Assembly (NCBI RefSeq): GCF_030546695.1
Contig: NZ_JAUOTP010000010.1
Coordinates: 62,001-126,000 of the forward strand
Direction of reading: 5' to 3'
DNA: 64,000 nucleotides
Source of the DNA: Sphingomonas natans
GTDB taxonomy: Bacteria > Pseudomonadota > Alphaproteobacteria > Sphingomonadales > Sphingomonadaceae
Shown here: positions 23,706 to 33,601 of the stretch, piece after piece
How positions within the stretch are numbered: position 1 is the stretch's first letter
Layout of the letters: the number at the start of each line of letters is the position of its first letter
Made by a program: the position numbers and the translations under genes
The notes under the pieces: generated by a model
What the model was told of the DNA's origin: nothing
Databases searched by the model: none
What the model saw: only the letters and a program-made list of their open reading frames with translations

Positions 23706-26700
23706 TGGAGCTCGATACCGAGACGATCGAGACCGACGCGTCGCCCAAACGCCCCAACCGGCTGCTACGTGCGATCGCTTGGGCGCTGGCCGGCCTGGTC
23801 GCGGTCGTCGGCGTCGCCATCTGGAGCGTCGATACCGGCCCGGGCCATCGCCTGATCGTCGATCGCATTGCCGCGCTGAAGATCAAGACGGGCCTGCGCA
23901 TCCGTATCGGCCGGATCGAGGGCTCGATCTGGAACCACGCGGTGCTGCGCGACGTGCGGCTCTACGATCTGCGCGGCCAGTTCTTCGAGGCGCCCGCGAT
24001 CCGGCTCGACTGGCATCCGCTCGGCTGGCTCGCGAACCGACTCGATATCGACACGCTCTCCTCCGATCTCGTCACGCTCGATCGGCTGCCGAAACTCAGG
24101 AGCACCAAGCAGGGTCCCATCCTCCCCGGCTTCGACATCCGCATCGGCAAACTCGAGATTGCGCACCTGCGCCTCGGCAAGGCCGTCGCGGGCACCGCCG
24201 CCGAAGCCCGCGTCGCAGCGCGCGCCGAGATACATGGCCGCCGCGCGATGATCTGGGTGCAGACCGCGAGCAACAAGCGCGACCGGCTCGCGATTGATCT
24301 CGATGCCGAGCCCGATGGCGATCGTTTCCGTCTCGCGGCGCACGCCGAGGGCCCGGCCGGCGGCGTGCTCGGCGGACTGTTTGGCACGAAACTCCCAATC
24401 CTCGCCAGCGTCGACGGGCGCGGGACATGGCATCGCTGGCACGGCGCCGCGCATGCCCGGCTGGACGCCCGCAGCATCGCCGATCTCGCGCTGACCGTGA
24501 AGGACGGCGATTATGGCCTGACCGGCCGGCTCGCGCCTTCGCCCTTCCTGAAGGGCAAGCTGCAGCGTTTGACGGCACCGGCCGTCAGCGTCGCCGGCCA
24601 TGCGCGGCTCGCCGATCGCCAGCTGACCGGCGACCTCGCGCTGTCGGCGCCCGCGCTCCGCCTCGCCACGCGCGGCCGTCTCGACCTTGCCGAAAGCGCG
24701 TTCCGCGCCTTCGCGCTCGACGTCGAGCTGCGCCAGCCATCCGCTTTGTTCCCGAACATGACCGGGCGCGAGGTGCGCCTGCACACCGTGCTCGACGGCG
24801 ACTTCAGGGAGCCGGCCTTCCGCTATGCGCTGACGAGCCCGCACATCGCCTTCGACCAGACCGGCTTCGATCGCATCTCGGCCGTCGGCTCGGGCCGCTT
24901 CGGCAAGGTCCCGGTGCTCGTCCCGATCACGCTTTCGGCGGCGCGCGTCACGGGGATCGGCGATGTCGCGGGCGGCATCCTCGCCAATCTCAAGGTGAAG
25001 GGTACGCTCGCCGTCGATGCCAAGACGGTGACGGGCGCCGGCCTGCTGCTCTCGTCGGACAAGCTGAACGGCAAGCTTGGCCTGCGCCTCGATCTGGCCA
25101 GCGGCGCCTACGATGTCGCGCTGACGGGTGGCCTGCGACGTTATCTGATTCCCGGCCTCGGCATCGTCGATGTCGATAGCGTGCTCTCGGTGGTCCCGGG
25201 CCCAGGCGGACGCGGGACGGTCGTCAGCGGACGCGGCACCGCCGACGTGCGACGCTTCGACAATGCCTTCCTGCGCTCGCTCGCCGGCGGGCTCCCGCAT
25301 CTCGGGGCGAAGCTTATCCGCGATCCCGACGGGACGTTGCGCTTCCAGAATCTCGTCCTGACCGGTCCCGCGATCCGGATCACCGGCTCGGGCCTGCGCC
25401 GTCGCGACGGCACGTTCAAGTTCGACGGCACCGGCCGGCAGGACAGCTACGGCACGTTCCGCATCGGGCTGGACGGCGCGATCGATCACCCGAAGGTCGA
25501 TCTCGTTCTCGACGCGCCGGTCCCCGCGCTCGGTACGACGGACGTCCGGCTGAACCTCGATCCCGTTCCCAACGGTTTCGATTTCCGCGCGGCCGGCGGT
25601 TCTTATCTCGGCCCGTTCACGGCCAACGGCGTGATCGATACCAGCCCGAACCAGCCGACCGTCATCGACGTCCGTGCGCTCGACGTTTCGGGCACGCGGG
25701 CCAGCGGCCGACTCCGCTCGGACCCCAACGGCTTCTCCGGACGGCTCGACGTGGCCGGTGGCGGCATCACCGGTGCGCTGCAGTTCGCGCCGCAGGGCAC
25801 GATCCAGCGGATCGATCCGCACCTGACATTTGCCGGTGCCAAGCTCGCCGCGGCCACGCCGATCGCCATCGGCCGCGGTCAACTCGACGGCACGATCCTG
25901 CTGGATTCGGCGGGCGTCGGCATCGACGGTAGCTTCGCGGGCCGGGGACTGCGCCGCGGCGCGGTCTCGATCGCGCGATTGGCCGAAGAGGCGCATCTTC
26001 GCGGTGGACGCGGCACGGTCGCGGGCACGATCGTCGGCAGTCGCGGGAAGACCTTCGATCTCAAGTTCGGCGCGACGCTGGATCCGGGCCGTGCCGCGAT
26101 CACTGCCTCCGGCAATCTCGATGCCAAGCCCATCCGCTTGCCCGAACCGGCGATCATTACCGCTCAGGGAGACGGCTGGCGGCTCGCTTCGGCCCGGCTG
26201 GATTATGCCGGCGGCACGGCGCGCATCGGCGGTGAGTTCGGCCCCGGCCGGGTCGTGCTCGATTCCACGCTCGACCGCATGCCCCTGATCCTGGCGGACA
26301 TCTTCGTGCCCAAGCTCGGCCTAAGCGGCTATGCGAGCGGCAAGCTCTCCTTCCGCCGCGAAGGCGCGGCCGCACCGACCGGCCGAATGGACCTCACCTT
26401 GCGGGGCCTCGCGCGCGCCGGTCTCGTGCTCGTCTCCCAGCCGATCGATGTCGGTCTGGCCGCCGCGCTCACGCCGAGCGGCATCGCCGCGCGCGCCGTG
26501 GCCATCTCGCAAGGCAAGACGATCGGCCGGGCCCAGGCGCGCATCGCCCCGCTTCCGCCGGGCGGCGATCTGTCCGACCGGATCCTGCGCGCACCCTTGT
26601 TCGCACAGCTTCGCTACATCGGCCCGGCGGACATATTGTGGCGGCTGACCGGGGTCGAGACGATCGATCTCTCCGGCCCGCTGACCGTGACGGCCGACGC

Positions 26701-27886
26701 CGCAGGCACGCTCGCCGATCCGCTGATCCGCGGTTCGCTGCGCACCGATGCGGGCCGCGTCGAGAGCAGCGTGACCGGCACGGTCGTACGCAGCGTCAAG
26801 GCGACCGGCACATTCGAAGGCTCGCGACTGCTGCTCTCGGCGATGAGCGGCGTCACGCCCGATGGCGGCACCGTCACCGGGCGCGGCGATTTCGATCTTT
26901 CCGGCGCGACCGGCGTCGCGATGAACCTGTCGCTCGTCGCCAAGGACGCGCAGATCCTCAATCGCGACGATATCGGCGCGACGGTGACGGGTCCGATCAC
27001 GATCCGATCCGATGGGCGCAGCGGTGTGATCAGCGGCGATGTCGTGCTGGAAAAGAGCCGCTACCAGCTCGGCAGCGCTGCTGCGGCGCAGGTCGCGCAG
27101 CTCAACGTCACCGATCTGAATGCCGACGATGAGGATTTCGGCGATGCGCTGCCCGCGGCGGCCTGGCAGCTCGATCTGAAGGCGCGTGCGCGCAATCGGG
27201 TGATGGTGCGCGGTTTGGGCCTCGACAGCGAATGGCGCGCGGACCTGACGATCAAGGGCGCGGTCAACAATCCCGTCATCGGCGGCAAGGCGGATCTGGT
27301 TCGGGGCGGATATCAGTTCGCCGGGCGCCGTTTCGAGCTCGAGCGCGGGACGATCCGCTTCACCGGCGCCGCGCCGCCCGATCCGATCCTGGACATCACC
27401 GCGCGCGCCGACATCCAAGGGCTCAACGCCTCGATCCAGGTCTCCGGCACAGGACTGCGCCCGGAAATCAGCTTCCAGAGCGTGCCGGCCCTGCCCGAGG
27501 ACGAATTGCTCTCACGCTTGCTGTTCGGCACCTCGATCACCAATCTTTCGGCGCCGGAAGCGCTTCAATTAGCCGCGGCCGTGGCCTCGCTCCGCAGTTC
27601 GGGCACCGGCGGAGGGCTCAATCTCGATCCGATCAACGCCGTGCGCCGCGCGGTCCGGCTCGATCGGCTGCGCATCCTGCCCGCCGATCCGACGACGGGC
27701 GCCAAATCGGCGGTCGCCGCAGGCAAGTATCTCGGGCGCCGGACCTATGTCGAGGTCGTCACCGATGGCGCCGGCTATTCGGCGACGAGCGTGGAATTCC
27801 GCATCACGCGCTGGCTGTCTTTGCTCTCGACCATCTCGACGATCGGCCGCCAGAGCGCCAACGTCCGCGTGTCGAAAGATTATTGA
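23705..27886 (+). CDS. tamB: TamB: translocation and assembly module protein
   Basis: 1393-aa inner-membrane-anchored periplasmic protein. One N-terminal membrane helix (LLRAIAWALAGLVAVVGVAIWSV, about residues 19-41) is followed by a long repetitive beta-taco body, recognisable by repeated TxTGRGxxDLS segments. The C-terminal TamB/DUF490 domain includes NNPVIGGKADLVRGGYQFAGR and the LFGTSITNLSAPE motif. It spans the periplasm and docks on TamA. The length is typical. Its start overlaps the tamA stop by one base. It converges on an MFS pump gene with a 3-bp gap, so the tamB transcript must end in or near that gene. Confidence 0.95.
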   Translation: MELDTETIETDASPKRPNRLLRAIAWALAGLVAVVGVAIWSVDTGPGHRLIVDRIAALKIKTGLRIRIGRIEGSIWNHAVLRDVRLYDLRGQFFEAPAIRLDWHPLGWLANRLDIDTLSSDLVTLDRLPKLRSTKQGPILPGFDIRIGKLEIAHLRLGKAVAGTAAEARVAARAEIHGRRAMIWVQTASNKRDRLAIDLDAEPDGDRFRLAAHAEGPAGGVLGGLFGTKLPILASVDGRGTWHRWHGAAHARLDARSIADLALTVKDGDYGLTGRLAPSPFLKGKLQRLTAPAVSVAGHARLADRQLTGDLALSAPALRLATRGRLDLAESAFRAFALDVELRQPSALFPNMTGREVRLHTVLDGDFREPAFRYALTSPHIAFDQTGFDRISAVGSGRFGKVPVLVPITLSAARVTGIGDVAGGILANLKVKGTLAVDAKTVTGAGLLLSSDKLNGKLGLRLDLASGAYDVALTGGLRRYLIPGLGIVDVDSVLSVVPGPGGRGTVVSGRGTADVRRFDNAFLRSLAGGLPHLGAKLIRDPDGTLRFQNLVLTGPAIRITGSGLRRRDGTFKFDGTGRQDSYGTFRIGLDGAIDHPKVDLVLDAPVPALGTTDVRLNLDPVPNGFDFRAAGGSYLGPFTANGVIDTSPNQPTVIDVRALDVSGTRASGRLRSDPNGFSGRLDVAGGGITGALQFAPQGTIQRIDPHLTFAGAKLAAATPIAIGRGQLDGTILLDSAGVGIDGSFAGRGLRRGAVSIARLAEEAHLRGGRGTVAGTIVGSRGKTFDLKFGATLDPGRAAITASGNLDAKPIRLPEPAIITAQGDGWRLASARLDYAGGTARIGGEFGPGRVVLDSTLDRMPLILADIFVPKLGLSGYASGKLSFRREGAAAPTGRMDLTLRGLARAGLVLVSQPIDVGLAAALTPSGIAARAVAISQGKTIGRAQARIAPLPPGGDLSDRILRAPLFAQLRYIGPADILWRLTGVETIDLSGPLTVTADAAGTLADPLIRGSLRTDAGRVESSVTGTVVRSVKATGTFEGSRLLLSAMSGVTPDGGTVTGRGDFDLSGATGVAMNLSLVAKDAQILNRDDIGATVTGPITIRSDGRSGVISGDVVLEKSRYQLGSAAAAQVAQLNVTDLNADDEDFGDALPAAAWQLDLKARARNRVMVRGLGLDSEWRADLTIKGAVNNPVIGGKADLVRGGYQFAGRRFELERGTIRFTGAAPPDPILDITARADIQGLNASIQVSGTGLRPEISFQSVPALPEDELLSRLLFGTSITNLSAPEALQLAAAVASLRSSGTGGGLNLDPINAVRRAVRLDRLRILPADPTTGAKSAVAAGKYLGRRTYVEVVTDGAGYSATSVEFRITRWLSLLSTISTIGRQSANVRVSKDY

Positions 27887-27889
27887 GGA

Positions 27890-29143
27890 CTAGGTGGCGA
27901 CGGGCGCGTGGTGCGGGCGGAAGAGCTTGCCCCGCTCCGTGATAGTGACCGCGGCGATGATGCCGAAGCCGATCACCGTGAACCCCACGGCCAGCGGCAC
28001 CGTCGTACCATTGAAGGACTGGCCGATGACCAGACCGATCGAGGCACCGATCAACGTCTGGGAAAAGCCCTGGATCGAAGATGCGGTGCCCGCAATGTCG
28101 CCCACGGTCTCCATCGCCATCGATCCGAAATTCGAGCCCATCATGCCGAAGAAGAACATCGTACCCGCCTGGATGAGCGCGAGACTCCAGATCGTCTCGT
28201 GACCGCTCAGGGACACCGCAAGGTGCAGCAGCGAGAGGCCGGTAAAGCCGAACATCGCCGCTTGCGACACCCGCCGCGTGCCGAAGCGACCCACGATCCG
28301 CGAGTTGACGAAGGACGAGACGCCCATGGTTCCGGCAATGCAGGCGAAGACTAGCGGGAACAGGGTCGCCGCATGGAACACGTCGGAGAAAATCTGGCCG
28401 ACCGAATTGATAAATCCCATCATCGATCCGAAGGAGAGAGCGCTGCAGATCGTATAGCCCGCCGAGGTTCGGTTTCCGAACACGCGCGCCGCCGCCGACC
28501 TGAGCCCCGCGAACGAAACGGGCCGCCGATATTCGGGGTGCAGCGTCTCCTTCAGCTTCAGCCCCGCGACGAGCGCCACCGATCCGCCGAACGCGCCGAG
28601 CAGCAGGAAAATCCAGCGCCAGGATCCGGTTGCGAGCAGGATGATCTGGCCGATGCTGGGCGCCAGGATCGGCACGGCGAGGAAGCACATGAAGGCGAGG
28701 CTCATGACCCGCGCCATCTGCCGCCCTTCATAACAATCGCGCACAATCGAGACGACGAGTACACGCGACGATGCCGCCGCGATGCCCTGCAGGAAGCGTG
28801 CGGCAAGCAGCAACGGAAACGTCGCCGAGAGGCCTGCAACAAGGCTAAGCACACCGAACAATGCCGTGCTCGCGACCAGGATCGGCTTGCGGCCGAAGCG
28901 ATCTGCGAGCGGTCCCCACACCAGCTGGGCGAGGCCGAAGCCGATCACATAGACGACGATGATCCATTGCCGCTGATTTTCGGTGGGAATGTGGAGGCTG
29001 TGCGCGATCTCGGGCAGCGCCGCGAGCATGATGTCGATCGCAAGCGCGTTCATCGCCATAAGACAGGCCATCAGCGCGACGAATGGCCTGAACGAAAGAC
29101 CAGGATCGCTCGCGCCGGGCGCACGGTTGGGCGGCACGGACAT
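27890..29143 (-). CDS. Bcr/CflA family drug-resistance MFS transporter
   Basis: 417-aa inner-membrane pump with 12 predicted membrane helices. It contains the MFS motif between helices 2 and 3 (GPLADRFGRKP), MAMNALAIDIMLAALPEIA in helix 1 (motif D1 of 12-helix drug/H+ antiporters) and a central loop near residue 200. It probably expels bicyclomycin-, chloramphenicol- or sulfonamide-like compounds using the proton gradient. The ATG at 29143 begins a family-like N-terminus; the longer upstream frame overlaps a terminator and is rejected. Confidence 0.88.
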   Translation of the reverse strand: MSVPPNRAPGASDPGLSFRPFVALMACLMAMNALAIDIMLAALPEIAHSLHIPTENQRQWIIVVYVIGFGLAQLVWGPLADRFGRKPILVASTALFGVLSLVAGLSATFPLLLAARFLQGIAAASSRVLVVSIVRDCYEGRQMARVMSLAFMCFLAVPILAPSIGQIILLATGSWRWIFLLLGAFGGSVALVAGLKLKETLHPEYRRPVSFAGLRSAAARVFGNRTSAGYTICSALSFGSMMGFINSVGQIFSDVFHAATLFPLVFACIAGTMGVSSFVNSRIVGRFGTRRVSQAAMFGFTGLSLLHLAVSLSGHETIWSLALIQAGTMFFFGMMGSNFGSMAMETVGDIAGTASSIQGFSQTLIGASIGLVIGQSFNGTTVPLAVGFTVIGFGIIAAVTITERGKLFRPHHAPVAT

Positions 29144-29158
29144 GCGCGGCCTCTTCAC

Positions 29159-29191
29159 AAAGAAAAAGGGCGGGAGCAACCGCCCCCGCCC
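29159..29191 (-). terminator. Rho-independent terminator of the mucR gene
   Basis: On the minus strand a CCCGCCC/GGGCGGG stem (29185-29191 with 29168-29174) is followed by TTTTTCTTT. It lies 44 bp beyond the MucR stop codon and in front of the Bcr/CflA gene start, so it separates the two same-strand genes. Confidence 0.7.
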
Positions 29192-29234
29192 CATTATTCT
29201 GCGTATCGATCGCCTGACCGACGATCCCGGCAGG

Positions 29235-29699
29235 TCAGGCCTCGGCGGGCTTGCGACCCCTGCGCTTCGGCGCGGCGGCTGCGGACGGTGCGGGCGCGGC
29301 AGCGCGAGGCTTGCGGCCAAGGCCGATCTTGTGGGCGAGCGCGCGGCGCTGCTCGGCGTAGCTGGCGGCAACCATCGGATAGTCGCGCGGCAGGCCGAAT
29401 GCCTCGCGATAGCTCTCCGGCGAATAACCATGCTGCGAGATGTGACGGCGAAGCATCTTGTACGGCTTGCCGTCGATCATGCTCACGAGAAAATCGGGCT
29501 TGATCGAGGAGCGAAGCGACACGGCGCCCTTCGGCTTCTCGGCGGCCGGCTCCTGCGTGGGTGTACCCAGCGCGCCGAGCGCACCATATACGCTCTGGAT
29601 CAGCGCGCCGACTTCGGCGGTCGGTACGCTATTATTGCTGACGTGCGCCGAGACGATATCGGCCGTAAGCGTGATCAAATCCTGATTGTCTGTAGACAC
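29235..29699 (-). CDS. MucR family transcriptional regulator (first copy)
   Basis: 154-aa zinc-finger regulator of the MucR/Ros family. The GTG at 29699 has AAGGAG upstream and starts STDNQDLITLTADIVSAHVSNN, the oligomerisation region. The DNA-binding half has VSMIDGKPYKMLRRHISQHGYSPESYREAFGLP. The usual Cys2 of the Ros zinc finger is replaced here by a VSMIDG stretch, as in many sphingomonad homologues. The tail PKRRGRKP is AT-hook-like. MucR proteins silence AT-rich promoters and control surface polysaccharide, virulence and cell-cycle genes. A second copy lies at 34345, bracketing a sugar/stress cluster. Confidence 0.85.
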   Translation of the reverse strand: MSTDNQDLITLTADIVSAHVSNNSVPTAEVGALIQSVYGALGALGTPTQEPAAEKPKGAVSLRSSIKPDFLVSMIDGKPYKMLRRHISQHGYSPESYREAFGLPRDYPMVAASYAEQRRALAHKIGLGRKPRAAAPAPSAAAAPKRRGRKPAEA

Positions 29700-29757
29700 G
29701 GTCAACTCCTTCGGGGTGGGCGGGATATAGTTCGGTGCGCGCCGAGCGCCAGAAGAA

Positions 29758-29780
29758 ATTTGTAACATCGCATCACAAAT
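29758..29780. promoter_or_regulatory. Inverted repeat ATTTGT-N11-ACAAAT upstream of mucR
   Basis: ATTTGT (29758-29763) and ACAAAT (29775-29780) form a 23-bp AT-rich inverted repeat about 60 bp upstream of the mucR GTG. MucR/Ros proteins often repress their own promoter at AT-rich sites, so autoregulation is a reasonable guess. Confidence 0.35.
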
Positions 29781-29808
29781 AGGATGAATCGTCGCAACGC
29801 GGAGGCAA

Positions 29809-30819
29809 TCAGCGCGTCAGAACCCGCTTATAGAGTTCCAGATAAGCATTGGCCATGCGATCTACCGAAAAGCGTTTCTTGGCGGTTTCGCGGCATACAA
29901 CGCGGTTAATCTCGCCGACACGTGCGATTGCCGCAACGGCTTCGTCGAAACTATCGACGAGAAAGCCGGTCACGCCGTTTTCTATCAATTCGGCCATCGA
30001 ACCCCGCCGATATGCGATGACGGGCGTTCCGCACGCCATCGCCTCGACAACCGACAGGCCGAACGGCTCGTCGAAATCGATCAGATGAAGAAGCGCCCGC
30101 GCCCCGCCGAGCGCCCGCGTACGATCTGCACCGCCGACCGCGCCGAGATGGACGACGTTTTCGCCATCCAAGAAAGGCGCGACCTCCCGGTCATAATAGC
30201 CTTGATCCTGCACGATCCCCGCCATGGTAAGGCGCCGTCCGGAAGCCTGGGCGGCCCGGATCGCCTCGCCCGCACCCTTGTCCGGGTGCATCCGCCCGAA
30301 AAACAGCAGATCTTCGCTGCCGACAGGATCGAAGGGGAAGTCCTCGATTGGGATGCCGTGATGAATAGTCGCGGCATAACGCAGATCTGGATGCCGGTCC
30401 GACTCGGAGATCGCGACATAGTGTACGCGATCCTCATATCGCTTGAAGACCGGCACGATCCGTTCCGATGAAAACCCGTGAATCGTGGTCACGATCGGCG
30501 TATCGACGAGCCGGCTGAAGGCGAGCGGCATGAAATCAGCCTGGTTGTGGATGATGTCATAGTCGCCGGCATGCTCGAACACGTTGGAGATATGCAGGAT
30601 CTCCATCACCTTGGCATCGAGCGTCGGATCCTCCGAATAACCGGTGGGCACGACCGACTCGAGTTGGCCCGCGGTAAGGCTGTCGGCAGTCGCGAACAGG
30701 GTCACGTCCACGCCGCGCGCGACGAGCGCCTCGGTGAGCAGGCTCGTTACCAATTCCCACGGACCGTAATGACGCGGCGGGGTGCGCCATGAAATCGGCG
30801 CGAGCATCGCAATCTTCAT
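29809..30819 (-). CDS. Glycosyltransferase family 4 protein
   Basis: 336-aa GT-B fold enzyme that transfers a sugar from a nucleotide donor. The N-terminal Rossmann domain carries APISWRTPPRHYGPWE (acceptor side). The C-terminal domain has LLFFGRMHPDKG and the EX7E-like motif in EPFGLSVVEAMACGTPVIA. It is the last gene of a three-gene operon with GH130 and GH13, its ATG overlapping the GH13 stop by 4 bp. Its partners suggest a small glucose/mannose-containing oligosaccharide or solute; the acceptor is unknown. Pairings of this GT4 type with GH130 occur in other bacteria. Confidence 0.82.
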   Translation of the reverse strand: MKIAMLAPISWRTPPRHYGPWELVTSLLTEALVARGVDVTLFATADSLTAGQLESVVPTGYSEDPTLDAKVMEILHISNVFEHAGDYDIIHNQADFMPLAFSRLVDTPIVTTIHGFSSERIVPVFKRYEDRVHYVAISESDRHPDLRYAATIHHGIPIEDFPFDPVGSEDLLFFGRMHPDKGAGEAIRAAQASGRRLTMAGIVQDQGYYDREVAPFLDGENVVHLGAVGGADRTRALGGARALLHLIDFDEPFGLSVVEAMACGTPVIAYRRGSMAELIENGVTGFLVDSFDEAVAAIARVGEINRVVCRETAKKRFSVDRMANAYLELYKRVLTR

Positions 30820-32417
30820 GAGAATTTGTCCAGGAGGAGAAGACCCTCGTCGGCCTTTAAGGTGATAAAATGGCTGCCGACGCGGGGCAGCGGGCTCGGA
30901 TCGATCGTAGAAAGCGCGCCCACGCAGACGAAATCCTTGGGCAACCCGACCGTCGCCTCGATCGATCCAAGGTTGAGCAAGACGATCGCTCGCTCGCCTT
31001 CATGATGTCGTTCGTACGCCAGTATCTGTCCTTCCGTATCGATCATCGTCATGTCACCCACGGCAAGCGCCGGATGCGCGCGCCTCAGTCGCAGCAGATC
31101 ACGATGCAGCGACAATGACGACGCCGAATCTTGGCGCTCGGCCGCGACATTGCGGCTCCGCCAGTCCGCATGAAGCGGGAGCCAGGGATCGCCGGTTGTG
31201 AAGCCTGCATGCGCCGAGCCGTCCCATGCCATCGGCGTGCGTACCGGATCGCGCCCGAAGCCGAGGCCGGGCTCGCGCAGTTCGCGCGGATCGGCGACGC
31301 GATCCGGCGGGATATCGACCGTGCCGATGCCGATCTCGTCCCCATAATATATCGTCGGTGTCCCCCGCAGCGTAAGCAGCAACATCGCCGCCACGCGCGC
31401 CTGCGCCTGGCCGAGACGCGCGGCCGCGCGCGGCCGATCATGATTGCCGAGCACCCAATTGGGCCATCCCCCGGCCGGCAATGCCGCCTCATACGCCGCG
31501 ACCAGATCGTGAAGCCCCCGCGCGTCCCACGGCGCATCGATCAGCTGAAAGTTGAAGGGCAGTTGCACGCCGGGTGAGGCCGGGCTGCCATAATAAGCCA
31601 TCAGCCGATCCAAGGGCAGATAGATCTCGCCCACCAGCAAGCGATCGCCGTAGCTGTCGGCCAGCGCGCGCATCTCGGCCGCGAGACCGTGAATCTCGGG
31701 CTGGTCGGTCGAGTGGAGCTGGAGCACGCGATGCATGTCGGCCATGCCGGGCGTCCAGGCCGGATTGAGCGGATTGTCGGGAAAGCCCGCCGCCTTGATC
31801 ATGTGCCAGAGGATATCGACGCGGAAGCCATCGACGCCGCGATCATACCAGAATCGCATCGCATCGAGCATCGCCGCCTTCAGGCCCGGATCGCGCCAGT
31901 TCAAGTCCGGCTGCTCGACTAGCATCGCGTGATAATAATATTGGCCCGTCGTCCCATCCCATTGCCAGGCAGAGCCGCCGAAATCGCTGATCCAGTTATT
32001 GGGCGGGCCACCATCGGACGCGGCATCGCGCCAGATATACCAATCGCGCTTGGGATTATCGCGAGACGATCGGCTTTCGAGGAACCACGGATGCTGGTCG
32101 GAACTGTGGTTTGGCACGAAATCCAGCAGCAGCTTCAGTCCGCGCGCATGCGCGGCAGCGATGAGCCGGTCGAAATCCTCGAGCGTGCCGAACATCGGAT
32201 GGACGCCGGTATAATCGGAGACATCATAGCCGAAATCGACCATCGGCGATGGATAGATGGGCGAGATCCAGATCGCGTCGATGCCGAGGTCGACGAAATG
32301 ATCCAGCCTCCGCTCGATCCCGGCGAGATCGCCGATGCCGTCACCGTTGGTGTCCTGAAACGAGCGCGGATAGATCTGGTAGACGACCGCCTTTTCCCAC
32401 CAGAGTCGATCGGTCAC
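30816..32417 (-). CDS. GH13 alpha-glucosidase-type enzyme
   Basis: 533-aa alpha-amylase-superfamily enzyme. WWEKAVVYQIYPRSF opens the barrel. The catalytic Asp is in DGFRVDILWH, the catalytic Glu in LLVGEIYL and the third acid in VLGNHDRPR. The layout is that of oligo-1,6-glucosidase and alpha-glucosidases (GH13 subfamilies 17/23), which hydrolyse or transfer alpha-glucosyl units. The GTG at 32417 overlaps the GH130 stop by 4 bp (GTGA) and is preferred; a GTG at 32453 would give a longer protein. It sits between GH130 and GT4 genes. No signal peptide, so cytoplasmic. Confidence 0.85.
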   Translation of the reverse strand: MTDRLWWEKAVVYQIYPRSFQDTNGDGIGDLAGIERRLDHFVDLGIDAIWISPIYPSPMVDFGYDVSDYTGVHPMFGTLEDFDRLIAAAHARGLKLLLDFVPNHSSDQHPWFLESRSSRDNPKRDWYIWRDAASDGGPPNNWISDFGGSAWQWDGTTGQYYYHAMLVEQPDLNWRDPGLKAAMLDAMRFWYDRGVDGFRVDILWHMIKAAGFPDNPLNPAWTPGMADMHRVLQLHSTDQPEIHGLAAEMRALADSYGDRLLVGEIYLPLDRLMAYYGSPASPGVQLPFNFQLIDAPWDARGLHDLVAAYEAALPAGGWPNWVLGNHDRPRAAARLGQAQARVAAMLLLTLRGTPTIYYGDEIGIGTVDIPPDRVADPRELREPGLGFGRDPVRTPMAWDGSAHAGFTTGDPWLPLHADWRSRNVAAERQDSASSLSLHRDLLRLRRAHPALAVGDMTMIDTEGQILAYERHHEGERAIVLLNLGSIEATVGLPKDFVCVGALSTIDPSPLPRVGSHFITLKADEGLLLLDKFS

Positions 32418-33535
32418 GCGAAGCGGCTCTTCGGGATATGCGTGATCCGGCACGCGAGATCCGCCTCTCCGCTCGCGACGATATAGGAATCACCGCCATC
32501 GGCGATGCCGGTCGTGAAGACGACCTCGGTAGGAAGATATAGCTGGTGCGCGATCGGCGCGGTCAGCGCGGGCTTAGCTTCCAGCAAGGGCGTTGCATCT
32601 TCGAGGCGGAGGATCTTCCAGGGCTCGTCGCGATCGAGCAACGCCCAGAATGTGCGGTAGATGCCGACCTTCGCGCGCGTCTCGACGCCGTGATAGAGCA
32701 TCAACCAGCCCGCATCGGTCAGGATCGGCTGCGATCCTCCACCCACTTTCATCGCCGACGTCGAACCGCGCCGCGCCCGCAGGAACGGATGATCGATCGG
32801 CTTCCAGTGCAGCGCATCGGGCGACTGGGCGAGGTTGATCGACGGGCCGCCGACATAGTCGCTGCCTTCCGGATAAGCGAAATACAGTTCCCCGAGCGGG
32901 CGCGTCAGCGCCATGAACTTCCCGCCGACCTTTCCTTCGAAGAAGATCATGTCCTTGTTCTGATGATCGAGGACGACACCCTCCAGCGTCCAGTCCAGCC
33001 CATTGTCGGAGGTGTGCAACGTCGTCGAATGGCGTTCCGGGGAGACCGAGCAGGTCGTCATGTACCAGCGGTCACCGATCTGCGTGATGCGCGCATCCTC
33101 GACGCCATAAGCCTGGTAGGGCGCCGCCGGCGCGATCGCGCGGTCATAATGAACCTCGACCACCCTGCGTCCGTCCGCATCGAGCTCGACCGGCAGGAGC
33201 CAGGAAAGCGAGGTAAGCGCCAGCATCCGGTAATTCGAACCACCCACATCGAACTGGCGCGGATCGCTCATATTCACCGCCGTCAGCGGATGCGCGTCCA
33301 GCACATATCCGCCATCGGCCCAGCGGATCGCGTGCACATGATCCCTGACGACGGGCTCCCGAAGCGCCTCCGCGATGCGGACCATCAAAAGGAGATTGCC
33401 GTTCGGCAGCCGCGTGAGGCCAGGATTGAAGGCGCCGAGTACATAGGTTTCGGCACGCAGCGACGCGCGCAGAGGTGAATGTCGAAGATCGACATCGTCG
33501 GGTACAAAAATCAGGTAATCGTTCATAATCGCCAT
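32414..33535 (-). CDS. Glycoside hydrolase family 130 protein (mannoside phosphorylase-type)
   Basis: 373-aa five-bladed beta-propeller enzyme. The motif GVEDARIT, with the Asp that acts as proton donor, and ETYVLGAFNPGLTRLPNGNLLL are typical of GH130. Most members phosphorolyse beta-mannosides such as mannobiose; some hydrolyse beta-1,2-mannosides. Two ATGs (33535 and 33526) are possible and the gap to the upstream gene is short. It is first in a GH130-GH13-GT4 operon and its tail overlaps the GH13 start. Phosphorylase versus hydrolase cannot be decided without the phosphate-site residues in an alignment. Confidence 0.8.
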   Translation of the reverse strand: MAIMNDYLIFVPDDVDLRHSPLRASLRAETYVLGAFNPGLTRLPNGNLLLMVRIAEALREPVVRDHVHAIRWADGGYVLDAHPLTAVNMSDPRQFDVGGSNYRMLALTSLSWLLPVELDADGRRVVEVHYDRAIAPAAPYQAYGVEDARITQIGDRWYMTTCSVSPERHSTTLHTSDNGLDWTLEGVVLDHQNKDMIFFEGKVGGKFMALTRPLGELYFAYPEGSDYVGGPSINLAQSPDALHWKPIDHPFLRARRGSTSAMKVGGGSQPILTDAGWLMLYHGVETRAKVGIYRTFWALLDRDEPWKILRLEDATPLLEAKPALTAPIAHQLYLPTEVVFTTGIADGGDSYIVASGEADLACRITHIPKSRFA

Positions 33536-33601
33536 TTCGCCCCGATCTTACGCAACCAAAACCGCGACGGCGCGATTGGCTCCCGAAGGAGCTTGCCTCA
33601 C

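Noticed and set aside
23765-25996. Long minus-strand frame across tamB
   Set aside because: Antisense to tamB, no motifs, low-complexity Arg/Glu/Ala composition.
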